From: Chryseobacterium salipaludis
Lineage (GTDB): Bacteria; Bacteroidota; Bacteroidia; Flavobacteriales; Weeksellaceae
Reading direction: 5' to 3'
Length of the DNA: 64,000 nucleotides
Assembly (NCBI RefSeq): GCF_022968825.1
Contig: NZ_JALHKS010000002.1
Location: 62,001 to 126,000, forward strand
The notes beneath the pieces were generated by a model. The model saw only the letters and a program-made list of their open reading frames with translations, was not told the origin of the DNA and did no database searches. Shown in pieces: positions 1 to 7,485 of this stretch. A program made the position numbers and the translations under genes. Each line of letters opens with the position of its first letter. Position 1 is the first letter of the stretch.

Positions 1-1024
1 TAACCGGAACTGCAAAGTGGGTTTTCACCAACCCCTGGTTCAGACCGGAAATCTGGATATATTTATTGGAGCTGTACTCTCTTACTTCCCAAAGGCGGCT
101 TCCTGTAACTGAAGTGTTATAATATTTGGTACCAAAATCCTTTGTTCCGCTTGTGTACGATTCAAAAGTTTCCACCGTGATGGCAAGACGCTTGTCATTA
201 AGTTGTACATCGTTCAGACCGCGGATCAGCATTTGATATTCGCTGTTGTAACGGCTAACCACAAAGGTAACGGTCCCGCTTCCGGTTGGCAACAGGGCTG
301 AACCATATTTCGCAAAACCGGAGCTTCTTATGGGAGCAGTACCACCGGTCAGGTCCTGCAGGGCACGGTTGGTGTCTTTTCCTTCACCGTTTACGTAATC
401 GATGTACTGTTTATTCAGTTGAGATTCTTCAAACTGCACACCTGAAACAGAAACCAGTGTATTGATATATTTCTCATTTTTAGCGTCGGAGAGTTTGCTC
501 AACTGTACCGGTTTAATGGTAGCGATATCCGCATTATTTCCATCACATACGGCAGAAATATACCGGGAGAGCAATACACTTGGAATTCGGCCAATATTGT
601 AAGTTGGGTCCACAGAACCCAGTTTCACAGTTCCGCGGTCCAGTCCCAGGCGCAGGCCTTTTGCGTTAATTCTCACGTGCATCCCTACCGGAAAATCAGC
701 ATAGTTGCTGCTGCGGTCTACTTCCATTTGCAGGCCGGCCGTTGGGTTTTCCGGCTTATCCTGGAACACGATTGATTTATAAAAGTTACCATTCTCATCA
801 GATGAGATAATATAGCCGTCAAAAATCAGGTCATCCTCAATCAGAAGATATCCTGAGGACGGCGCCATGGCCTTTACCTCGGCCAGTGTTTTGGTAGGCG
901 CATCAAATTTATTGTTGCAGTTAATCGGTGGCGTTTCCCACTCGTCCTTATCCACACAGGCAGTTACTGCCAGCGCTGAACACGCAACGATAAAAGCGGT
1001 TTTAAAATATTGTTTAAGATTCAT
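1..1024 (-). CDS. DUF5689 domain lipoprotein (3' end beyond window)
   Basis: Translating leftward from the ATG at 1022-1024 gives an open frame to the window edge (about 341 residues), so the C-terminus is missing. The N-terminus is a lipoprotein signal: a short basic start, a hydrophobic run, then ALAVTAC with the lipidated Cys near residue 22. The rest (an EVKAM-type strand, YIISSDENGNFYKSI, GLQMEVD, LGLDRGTVKLG) resembles the OB-fold-like DUF5689 domain of Bacteroidota surface lipoproteins. It lies 28 bases downstream of the TonB-dependent receptor stop, on the same strand, so the two are probably cotranscribed. Such lipoproteins commonly accompany TonB receptors and are thought to help in substrate capture. 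The substrate is unknown. The fold call rests on remembered family features only. Confidence 0.8.
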   Translation of the reverse strand, partial: MNLKQYFKTAFIVACSALAVTACVDKDEWETPPINCNNKFDAPTKTLAEVKAMAPSSGYLLIEDDLIFDGYIISSDENGNFYKSIVFQDKPENPTAGLQMEVDRSSNYADFPVGMHVRINAKGLRLGLDRGTVKLGSVDPTYNIGRIPSVLLSRYISAVCDGNNADIATIKPVQLSKLSDAKNEKYINTLVSVSGVQFEESQLNKQYIDYVNGEGKDTNRALQDLTGGTAPIRSSGFAKYGSALLPTGSGTVTFVVSRYNSEYQMLIRGLNDVQLNDKRLAITVETFESYTSGTKDFGTKYYNTSVTGSRLWEVREYSSNKYIQISGLNQGLVKTHFAVPV

Positions 1025-1052
1025 TGTTGTGTATTTTATAATTCTTGGTTAA

Positions 1053-3917
1053 TTAAAAACGTACCTGCAGGTTTACGAAATAGGATGTTCCCTGTGTGTA
1101 CCAGTATTTAGGGCCGAACAGCGGCATCTCGCGGTTATTTTCTTCCACAAAACGCGGATATGCTACGTTTCGGGTTTGCTCAAATCCACCGGTGATGTAG
1201 CGCTTGTTGTTCAGGATGTTGTTAACAGAAGCAGTTAGCAGCACGTAATAACTACCCAGTCTCCATGATTTCCCCGCGTTTGCATTAAAGAAGAAAGCGG
1301 CCGGCAATTGTGTTGGCTGCAATACGCGCCGAAGATCAGATTCCGTGAGTCCGGCGTACGGAGCTCCAGTGACCGGGTTCTGCACAAAACGCTCGGTGCG
1401 GGTAAGTGCGGAAGGATCCAGGAAGTTATCATCCAGATAATTCCAGTTTCCGCCGATCCACCAATATTTCGGTGAGTTGTAGCGCAATCCGATGGAATAT
1501 CCCTGCTGCGGCGTTCCGCCCATGCGGTAATTCTTCAGATAGGCTTTACCCAGGTCCTGATAGGCTTTGCCGTTTTCAAAGACTCCTGCCGCATCGGAGG
1601 CAAAATATACATTCGGGTCATTCTGATAGGTGAACTGACCGTAGCTGGCAAGACCCTGTGCCGATAAGGTCGGCGACAGTTTTACGTCAACACCCAGTTC
1701 CGCGCCGAGGTTTCTTTTGTTCAGATTAGACATGACCTGTGTTACAAAAGCACTCTGTACGCTGGTAACTTCACCTTCCGCACTAGTGCTTTGCAGCTGG
1801 ATTCCGTCGGCAAAGAAACGCTGAACGTTGGTGTCATTTTCTGTATTGACGATATATCCGGTTAATCTGAGTTTCACAAACGGGCTGTTGTGAACAAAGC
1901 TCAGGTCATTCGCATTCACCACTGCATTTCTCACGTTCGGCGCCACGGAGGCATTAACACGTGGGTTGATGAATAAATCTTCCAGGAAAGGTGCCTGTGA
2001 GAAATAAGCGCCATTATAAACAAAGAAGTTTCGTCCGTCTGCCTTATACACCACCTGTCCTTTTAAACCAAAATTCCAGAAATCAAAATTCTCGCTTTTG
2101 CCGTAGGAATCTTTATATAAATAATGGTTAAATAAACCTTCGCGGTTAGAAACAGAATAGCCCGCTAATCCGGACACAAAAGCATCAAATTTCCCGGTCT
2201 GGAATTTCAATCCCGGATTGAACTTCACTTCCTGGCGGGTGAAAATATAGTCATAGTTAATTTTATCTCCCACGCGTTTGGTTACCTGGTCCTCACCGGC
2301 ATTATACAGACCGCTTTTGCCGGGCTGATTGGTATCGGAAAAAGGATCCCGGTTCAGCGCAAAGTCTCCTCCCAGCAGGTCTTTCACTTCGCGGTACAAC
2401 TCAGACTTATAGTTCTGATAGGAAAGGTTTAGCAGAAAACGGGTCGTTTCACTGAAGTCATGGGTAAAGTGTGTGCCGGCATTAAAAATCTTATCATCAC
2501 TGACATCGTTCACCTGAAAATACAGTGACCGTCTTCCGGTTACGCCATAATAATCAGCGGCCTGCTGATTCATATTGCGGCGGTACAATGCATTCCAGTC
2601 CAGCTGCGTAATGGCGGGATCACCGCTCTGCCAGCCGGCCAGCGCTGTTTGAAATGCATCCTGCGCTGTTGTCATGATTTCATTCGGACCTACGGTCACG
2701 GAAGCATTCGGATCCAGGGAATCGAAATAGCTTGGCAGGTTTCGGTAGTACGTCGGCGATGGATTGCTCACGTTCTGCCAGTCCAGGCGGGCACTTTTAT
2801 CTTTACCAAACTGATAGGAAATAGCGGTACGCAAACTGGATTTATCATTGATCTTCCAGAAATCCTGCAGTTGGAATATAGGCTGGAAACCTTCGCGCAC
2901 ACGCTCGCTGCGTTTCTTGCCGTCCTGGTAGCCCCAGTAAGAGTTGTAATGAACACCGCGGTAGTCATACACTTCCTGCGTACTCGGGCTCGCGGTAGAA
3001 CGGCGATACGGTGCTGCAAAAGCGCTGAAGCTCAGGGAATGGGAATCATTAAATTTCTTTTCAATCCCCAAAAATGCGCCATACGCATCATAAAAAGTTC
3101 CTTCCTGAATTCCTTCCTGTGCCCAGCGGCGCGCGCCCATGATGGTGTACGCCCAGCCGTTTTTGTTCATTCCCGAACTGTAGCGCAGGGAGGCGCGGTT
3201 GCGGTAATTTCGGTTGGTTAAGGAATAGGTTGCCTGGAAACCTTTGCGGTAATCTCCGGCATTGGTGTTTTTATAAATCACAGAACTGGCCCCACCGAAA
3301 GCATATTCAGACGGAGCGTGGTTCGCCGAGATTTCCGGATAACGCGTAATCTCGTTGAGACCGCCCCAGTTGCTGAAGTCCACATTTCCGTTGTCGGCTT
3401 TCACCATGCTCACCCCATTCATCATGGTTTCACCGGTACGGCCATCAATTCCGCGCGGACGGAACCAGTAGGCACCCAGGTCGAAGGCAGCAATGCGGCT
3501 GAACACATCCTGGGAAGACTGGAGCAGTCCCACGGTGGTTCCCTGGCTGGCATTCTCCTCATCACCGGTCGCTTCGATAATGGCGAGGCCCTGCTCAGCA
3601 CCGGTTAAACTGCTGTACAAGGTGACCACACCGAGGTCCTTGCGTTTTTCATCGGTCACGTCGAACTCCATTACTTTGGTTTCGTACGCCGGCTTGGTGA
3701 TCACGATCTGGTAATTGCCCGCTTCCAGATCCACGAACTGGAAGTAGCCGATTTTGTCCGCTTTCACCTCTTTCCCTGTTCCTTTCAGGTCGATCTCTGC
3801 ACTTTCCACCGGATTTCCATCTGCATCTTTCAGATACGCATACACAGTAGTTTGCGCAAAATAAAAGGAGGCCGGCAACAAAGTGAACATTGAGATTAAA
3901 GATAGCTTTTTAATCAT
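1053..3917 (-). CDS. TonB-dependent outer-membrane receptor with carboxypeptidase-regulatory-like N-domain
   Basis: A 954-residue outer-membrane protein. Residues 1-21 form a Sec signal peptide. Residues about 22-95 are a CarboxypepD_reg-like beta-sandwich (KDADGNPVESAEIDLKGTG, GYFQFVDLEAGNYQIVITK). A plug domain follows (about 115-250, with RPRGIDGRTGETMMNGV and a NGVSMVK-type strand), then a 22-strand-type barrel that ends in the classic C-terminal Phe (VNLQVRF). It should import a TonB-energised substrate across the outer membrane. The downstream DUF5689 lipoprotein is its likely partner. A TAAATTTG promoter element lies about 60 bases upstream. No SusD-like partner or FecIR-type regulator is visible, so polysaccharide uptake is not supported. 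Peptide, metal or cofactor uptake all remain possible. Confidence 0.93.
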   Translation of the reverse strand: MIKKLSLISMFTLLPASFYFAQTTVYAYLKDADGNPVESAEIDLKGTGKEVKADKIGYFQFVDLEAGNYQIVITKPAYETKVMEFDVTDEKRKDLGVVTLYSSLTGAEQGLAIIEATGDEENASQGTTVGLLQSSQDVFSRIAAFDLGAYWFRPRGIDGRTGETMMNGVSMVKADNGNVDFSNWGGLNEITRYPEISANHAPSEYAFGGASSVIYKNTNAGDYRKGFQATYSLTNRNYRNRASLRYSSGMNKNGWAYTIMGARRWAQEGIQEGTFYDAYGAFLGIEKKFNDSHSLSFSAFAAPYRRSTASPSTQEVYDYRGVHYNSYWGYQDGKKRSERVREGFQPIFQLQDFWKINDKSSLRTAISYQFGKDKSARLDWQNVSNPSPTYYRNLPSYFDSLDPNASVTVGPNEIMTTAQDAFQTALAGWQSGDPAITQLDWNALYRRNMNQQAADYYGVTGRRSLYFQVNDVSDDKIFNAGTHFTHDFSETTRFLLNLSYQNYKSELYREVKDLLGGDFALNRDPFSDTNQPGKSGLYNAGEDQVTKRVGDKINYDYIFTRQEVKFNPGLKFQTGKFDAFVSGLAGYSVSNREGLFNHYLYKDSYGKSENFDFWNFGLKGQVVYKADGRNFFVYNGAYFSQAPFLEDLFINPRVNASVAPNVRNAVVNANDLSFVHNSPFVKLRLTGYIVNTENDTNVQRFFADGIQLQSTSAEGEVTSVQSAFVTQVMSNLNKRNLGAELGVDVKLSPTLSAQGLASYGQFTYQNDPNVYFASDAAGVFENGKAYQDLGKAYLKNYRMGGTPQQGYSIGLRYNSPKYWWIGGNWNYLDDNFLDPSALTRTERFVQNPVTGAPYAGLTESDLRRVLQPTQLPAAFFFNANAGKSWRLGSYYVLLTASVNNILNNKRYITGGFEQTRNVAYPRFVEENNREMPLFGPKYWYTQGTSYFVNLQVRF

Positions 3918-3940
3918 CTTCGTTAAATTAGTTTTGACTT

Positions 3941-3960
3941 CTGATTACTTTATTAATCAG
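3941..3960. repeat. Inverted repeat in the leader of the TonB receptor
   Basis: CTGATTA at 3941-3947 and its perfect reverse complement TAATCAG at 3954-3960 are separated by six bases. The repeat lies between the predicted promoter (3977-3984) and the receptor start (3917), inside the expected 5' leader of the mRNA. It could be an operator or an RNA stem. No T-run follows in the leftward direction, so a simple terminator is unlikely. Confidence 0.45.
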
Positions 3961-3976
3961 TTGTATGATATGTGCG

Positions 3977-3984
3977 CAAATTTA
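3977..3984 (-). promoter_or_regulatory. TAnnTTTG promoter element for the TonB receptor
   Basis: On the minus strand this reads TAAATTTG, a full match to the Bacteroidota primary-sigma -7 element. It lies 60 bases before the receptor ATG. No clear TTG at the -33 position is visible. Confidence 0.55.
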
Positions 3985-4086
3985 AGAATAATATCCGTAA
4001 AAGATTTATTTAAAAACCTCTGTCAGAGGGTAACATGATAAAAGTTGGATAACCTGCTTCCCCGGAAAAATCCTGTTTTTTATTAT

Positions 4087-4094
4087 TAACTTTG
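4087..4094 (+). promoter_or_regulatory. TAnnTTTG promoter element for the EEP-family gene
   Basis: TAACTTTG matches the -7 consensus and lies 27 bases before the chosen ATG at 4122. Its final TTG is also an in-frame TTG, which explains why an over-long start at 4092 is tempting but unlikely. Confidence 0.55.
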
Positions 4095-4121
4095 CATTAT
4101 ATAATTAGTACATTATTTACA

Positions 4122-5321
4122 ATGAAAAAACTCAGCAGCCTCTTATTAATCGCTCTGTTTTGCTACGCTGGCGCGCAGCAAAAAGGGCAACTGAGAAAAG
4201 TAGCTACCATAGGCTTCATGAATGTGGAGAACCTGTTCGATACCATTCCGTCTGCCGATTATATTGATGGCACCAAGGACTTCAGCAATCCCGCTTTTCA
4301 CCGCAGCGTCCCGCTTGACTCTTTGAAATATCTGGAAGTAACGGAAGAATACCGCGGCCCCTGGAGCAATGAATTACTGAAAGGCAAAAAAGTAATCCGC
4401 CGCCAGATCCTGGCAGATGATTTCACGGTTAACAGCCCAAAGAACTGGAACAGTAAAAAATACAACCAGAAAATTGCCAACATCGCGAAGGTGATCTCTG
4501 AAATGGGTGCGCAATATACCGGCAATATTCCGCCGGCGGTCGTGGGCCTGATTGAGGTGGAAAATCGTCAGGTGATTGAAGATCTGGTGAAACATCCGCT
4601 GCTGGCTAAATATGACTACGGCATTATTCATTACAACTCGTTCGATGCGCGCGGAATCGATGTGGCTTTGATTTATCAGAAAAGAAGGTTTACGCCGAGC
4701 AATTCACTTAAAAAAGAAGTGAAAATATTTAATGATGACGGCAAAAGAAGTTACACCCGTGATGTACTGGTAGCCACCGGCTTCCTGGATAACGAAAAAA
4801 TTGCTTTGTTCATGAACCACTGGCCTTCCCGGAGCGGTGGCGAGGCGCGTTCCCTGCCCCGGAGAAATGCAGCTGCAGCGGTCCTGAAACAACAGATGGA
4901 CAGCGTGCGCGCGCAGGATCCTTCCGCAAAACTATTTGCGATGGGCGATTTCAACGACGATCCGGTGAGCACCAGTTTGAAAAACTATCTGAAAGCTGCT
5001 TTGCAACCAAAACAACTGAGCCCGGAAATGCCGTATCTGAACCTGATGTATCCTTTATACAAAAAAGGGGTTGCATCCCTGGCCTACCGCGATTCCGGAA
5101 ATCTGTTTGACCAGATTATCGTATCGGGCAATCTGATTTCAGACCAGGTTGGAAAAGAATATTCAGTTTACCGAACCGAAGTTTTTGCACCGCCGTATCT
5201 GATCAATAAGGAGGGCAACTGGAAGGGCTATCCGCTGCGTTCCTGGGATGGCGACCGCTATACCGGCGGCTACAGTGACCACTTCCCTGCTTTTGTGGTC
5301 GTGCAGCGCGAAGCAAATTAA
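4122..5321 (+). CDS. Secreted endonuclease/exonuclease/phosphatase (EEP) family protein
   Basis: A 399-residue exported protein with the DNase I-like EEP fold. I chose the ATG at 4122 because it begins a good signal peptide (MKKLSSLLLIALFCYAGAQ); the upstream in-frame TTG overlaps the promoter element. EEP landmarks appear in order: GFMNVENLFDT near the mature N-terminus, GLIEVEN (catalytic Glu region), SFDARGIDVALIY, MNHWPSRSGGE, the MGDFNDDP metal-site motif, and GYSDHFPAFV with the terminal catalytic His. Family members cleave phosphodiester bonds in DNA or in small phosphorylated molecules. In flavobacteria this type is often labelled endonuclease. A secreted role in nucleic-acid scavenging is inferred. 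A terminator follows directly, so the gene is probably monocistronic. Confidence 0.88.
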   Translation: MKKLSSLLLIALFCYAGAQQKGQLRKVATIGFMNVENLFDTIPSADYIDGTKDFSNPAFHRSVPLDSLKYLEVTEEYRGPWSNELLKGKKVIRRQILADDFTVNSPKNWNSKKYNQKIANIAKVISEMGAQYTGNIPPAVVGLIEVENRQVIEDLVKHPLLAKYDYGIIHYNSFDARGIDVALIYQKRRFTPSNSLKKEVKIFNDDGKRSYTRDVLVATGFLDNEKIALFMNHWPSRSGGEARSLPRRNAAAAVLKQQMDSVRAQDPSAKLFAMGDFNDDPVSTSLKNYLKAALQPKQLSPEMPYLNLMYPLYKKGVASLAYRDSGNLFDQIIVSGNLISDQVGKEYSVYRTEVFAPPYLINKEGNWKGYPLRSWDGDRYTGGYSDHFPAFVVVQREAN

Positions 5322-5334
5322 TATATTAAAGTTA

Positions 5335-5364
5335 AAACCGTTTCAGAAATGAAGCGGTTTTTTT
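5335..5364 (+). terminator. Rho-independent terminator after the EEP gene
   Basis: AAACCGTTTCA pairs with TGAAGCGGTTT (one G-U pair) across a GAAA tetraloop and is followed by a run of T. It sits 13 bases after the stop codon. Confidence 0.8.
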
Positions 5365-5369
5365 GGTGA

Positions 5370-5377
5370 TATATTTG
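5370..5377 (+). promoter_or_regulatory. TAnnTTTG promoter element for the DUF6146-like gene
   Basis: TATATTTG matches the -7 consensus and lies 27 bases before the ATG at 5404, immediately after the preceding terminator. Confidence 0.5.
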
Positions 5378-5403
5378 ATGTCTGAATTTAAAATATAAAT
5401 CCA

Positions 5404-5814
5404 ATGAAATATTTAATATACAGTCTGTTGTTTCTCTTTAGCCTGAGTTGCACCGGCCCAAAAGCTATAAACAAAGACAAAGAACAAAAGATCCAGGCGC
5501 AGAAAAACGAGGATGACGAATATGACCTGATCGTGTTCGACAGCCAGTACGATTACTTCCTGAATGCTGTGGCCAAACCGATGAGTATGTATTCTGAATC
5601 GTACCTGAAATCAAAGAACCGTTTTCTGGTGAGCGAGTGGAACTCTTATTATTACTCCGGGCGCTACCGAAACATTATTGAATCCGCCATTGATTACGAT
5701 CCCACCATTGATTACGGACTTAAGTTCGAGTACAAACTTTATCAGGTGTTCGCCTATGTCGGCTGGAAATATGGTTTACGCCTGCAGGGAATCTCTCCGG
5801 CCGATATCCGGTAA
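5404..5814 (+). CDS. Small lipoprotein, DUF6146-like
   Basis: A 136-residue lipoprotein. The signal peptide ends at the lipobox LFSLSC (Cys about residue 16), followed by a charged linker. The folded part carries YDLIVFDSQYDYFLNAVAKP, FLVSEWN, IDYDPTIDYGLKFEYKLYQVF and a C-terminal GLRLQGI. This pattern recalls the Bacteroidota-only DUF6146 family, whose function is unknown. It has its own TAnnTTTG element and shares a bidirectional terminator with sodA on the opposite strand, so it appears to be a single-gene unit. I do not assign a function. Confidence 0.75.
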   Translation: MKYLIYSLLFLFSLSCTGPKAINKDKEQKIQAQKNEDDEYDLIVFDSQYDYFLNAVAKPMSMYSESYLKSKNRFLVSEWNSYYYSGRYRNIIESAIDYDPTIDYGLKFEYKLYQVFAYVGWKYGLRLQGISPADIR

Positions 5815-5817
5815 ATA

Positions 5818-5848
5818 AAAAAAGTTCAGGACGAATCCTGAACTTTTG
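5818..5848. terminator. Bidirectional terminator between the DUF6146-like gene and sodA
   Basis: AAAGTTCAGGA and TCCTGAACTTT form a perfect 11-bp stem with a CGAA loop. A-tracts on the left and T-tracts on the right make it usable from both convergent genes. Confidence 0.85.
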
Positions 5849-5869
5849 TTGTACACATGCTTTTAGAAA

Positions 5870-6463
5870 CTAGGCGTTGTACAGTCTTTCCACCTCATCC
5901 CAGTTGATGATATCGAAGAAGGCCGATACATAATCCGGACGACGGTTTTGGTAGTTGAGATAGTACGCATGCTCCCACACATCAATTCCCAGAATAGGCG
6001 TTCCGTTTTTATCAGCCTGCGGCATCAGCGGGTTATCCTGGTTCGGAGTGGATGTTACCGCGAGGGAACCATCTTCATTTTTGATCAACCACGCCCAGCC
6101 GGAACCAAATCTTGTTTTGGCTGCTTCGGCAAAATCTGTTTTGAATTTCTCCATTCCGCCGTAACTTTCCAAAGCTTCCTTCACTTTCCCAACCGGTTCT
6201 TTGCTGCCACCCGGTGCAATCAGTTTCCAGAAAAGGCTGTGGTTATAGTGGCCACCGCCGTTGTTGCGGACTGCTGGTTTGTCAGTTCCTGTTTTGCATA
6301 CTTCCTCGATAGATTTATCTGCTAAATCAGTTCCTTCCACTGCTTTATTTAGGTTATCCACGTAGCCCTGGTGGTGCTTTGTGTAATGGATTTCCATGGT
6401 TTTCGCATCGATGGTTGGTTCTAAAGCGTCGTACGCATATCCTAAATCAGGTAATGTAAACAT
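5870..6463 (-). CDS. sodA: Superoxide dismutase, Mn/Fe family (Mn-type signature)
   Basis: A 197-residue cytoplasmic enzyme that dismutates superoxide to hydrogen peroxide and oxygen. The four metal ligands fall in the expected motifs: His in [14 protein letters not shown], His in [14 protein letters not shown], and Asp and His in [18 protein letters not shown] and [18 protein letters not shown] complete the family signature. The Gly-Gly before HYNH, and Gln in TPNQDNPLM, match the Mn-type second sphere rather than the Fe-type (Gln near the second His). Metal use could still be cambialistic. There is no signal peptide. The long AT-rich upstream region has only one-mismatch versions of TAnnTTTG. 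It is a single-gene unit ending at a shared terminator. Confidence 0.95.
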   Translation of the reverse strand: MFTLPDLGYAYDALEPTIDAKTMEIHYTKHHQGYVDNLNKAVEGTDLADKSIEEVCKTGTDKPAVRNNGGGHYNHSLFWKLIAPGGSKEPVGKVKEALESYGGMEKFKTDFAEAAKTRFGSGWAWLIKNEDGSLAVTSTPNQDNPLMPQADKNGTPILGIDVWEHAYYLNYQNRRPDYVSAFFDIINWDEVERLYNA

Positions 6464-6626
6464 AATTTGATAGTTTTATTTAAACGTAAATTTAATGATT
6501 AAAATCTTTTAATGCAAAAATCGTGCTTGGTACTTAATTCTTAGCTTATCTATTTTTGAATATTTTATGAGAGATTTCCTTTCCTGTACATAAATTTTTG
6601 TTTTCTTTGAATAAATTTTAAAACAA

Positions 6627-7406
6627 ATGAAATATAAATTTATTTTTAGTATGGCGATCGTTGCGATCGGTTTAAGCTCCTGTGACAGCGATCGTGATGA
6701 TCAACCGAATGAACAAACCTGGCTGGTGAGTAAAGTTACCACGATTAATAGCAGTATGTATGGTGATGGCACTGATGTGACCATTTATAAATACAATGAC
6801 AAGTCTCAGATTATAACCATTGATGAGGGTGATGGCAGCAGAATAGATTTCACCTATGACAGCGAGGGGAAACCCACTAAAGGCATGGCCTATTATGACA
6901 ATGTAGAAGTCACACAAACATATATTTATGAAGATACGAAGCTGACCAAGTCATCTAGCCGATCTGGAAACAGTTTTGTTGATGACACTTTTTATACATA
7001 TAATTCTGTGGGAAAACTTGTGGATGTTAAAGTTTGCGAAACGCCGGGGTGCACCAGACCTTATTCAACTTCATTTACCTATTCCGGCAATAACATCATA
7101 ACAGAACTTTTCACCACCTCAAGCAGTCAGTCCAAGTACGAAAACACATACACGACAAACCGCAGTGCTTATTCTTATATGAATCCGTATATCAGGCTGC
7201 TGCATTCAGACGCTGAGGTAATTAGCGAAAACACTATTGCAACCGAAAAATACAGTTCCAAGTATGGTGACAACAACTGGTCAAACGGAAGTACAAGTAC
7301 CTATACACATAAATACAATGAACAGGGAATGCCCATAGAATCAGTTCGCAAATCTGCAGATGGTACCTCTACAACTAAAATTGTCTATGAGTATATTGTA
7401 AGATAA
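6627..7406 (+). CDS. Hypothetical lipoprotein with YD-repeat-like strands
   Basis: A 259-residue protein that I do not recognise by name. The signal peptide ends at the lipobox GLSSC (Cys about 19) followed by acidic DSDRDD, which argues for lipidation. The mature part has repeated hairpin-like units with Tyr-x-Tyr and Gly-Lys turns: IYKYNDKSQI, DFTYDSEGKPT, TYIYEDTKLTK, FYTYNSVGKLVDV, SFTYSGNNI, HKYNEQGMPIES and a final IVYEYIVR. This spacing resembles single YD/RHS-type repeats as seen in small Bacteroidota lipoproteins. There are only two Cys in the mature region (VCETPGC). It is flanked by the divergent sodA and a bidirectional terminator shared with rho. Surface or periplasmic location is inferred; function is unknown. 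Confidence 0.75.
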   Translation: MKYKFIFSMAIVAIGLSSCDSDRDDQPNEQTWLVSKVTTINSSMYGDGTDVTIYKYNDKSQIITIDEGDGSRIDFTYDSEGKPTKGMAYYDNVEVTQTYIYEDTKLTKSSSRSGNSFVDDTFYTYNSVGKLVDVKVCETPGCTRPYSTSFTYSGNNIITELFTTSSSQSKYENTYTTNRSAYSYMNPYIRLLHSDAEVISENTIATEKYSSKYGDNNWSNGSTSTYTHKYNEQGMPIESVRKSADGTSTTKIVYEYIVR

Positions 7407-7433
7407 ACTATACATTTTGTTATATTCAAATAA

Positions 7434-7463
7434 AAACCGTGTCAGATTGTTCCGACACGGTTT
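7434..7463. terminator. Bidirectional terminator between the lipoprotein gene and rho
   Basis: AAACCGTGTC and GACACGGTTT form a perfect 10-bp stem with a 10-base loop. A-rich and T-rich flanks suit both convergent genes. Confidence 0.82.
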
Positions 7464-7485
7464 AATATTTTTAATACTAATTATT

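Noticed and set aside
2649-3221. Plus-strand open frame of 190 codons inside the TonB receptor gene
   Set aside because: It is fully contained in a clear coding gene on the other strand, with no promoter, no recognisable motif and no gap in the receptor frame.
4092-4121. TTG at 4092 as the start of the EEP gene (ten extra residues)
   Set aside because: The codon is part of the promoter -7 element and the extra residues would spoil the signal peptide; ATG 4122 is better.
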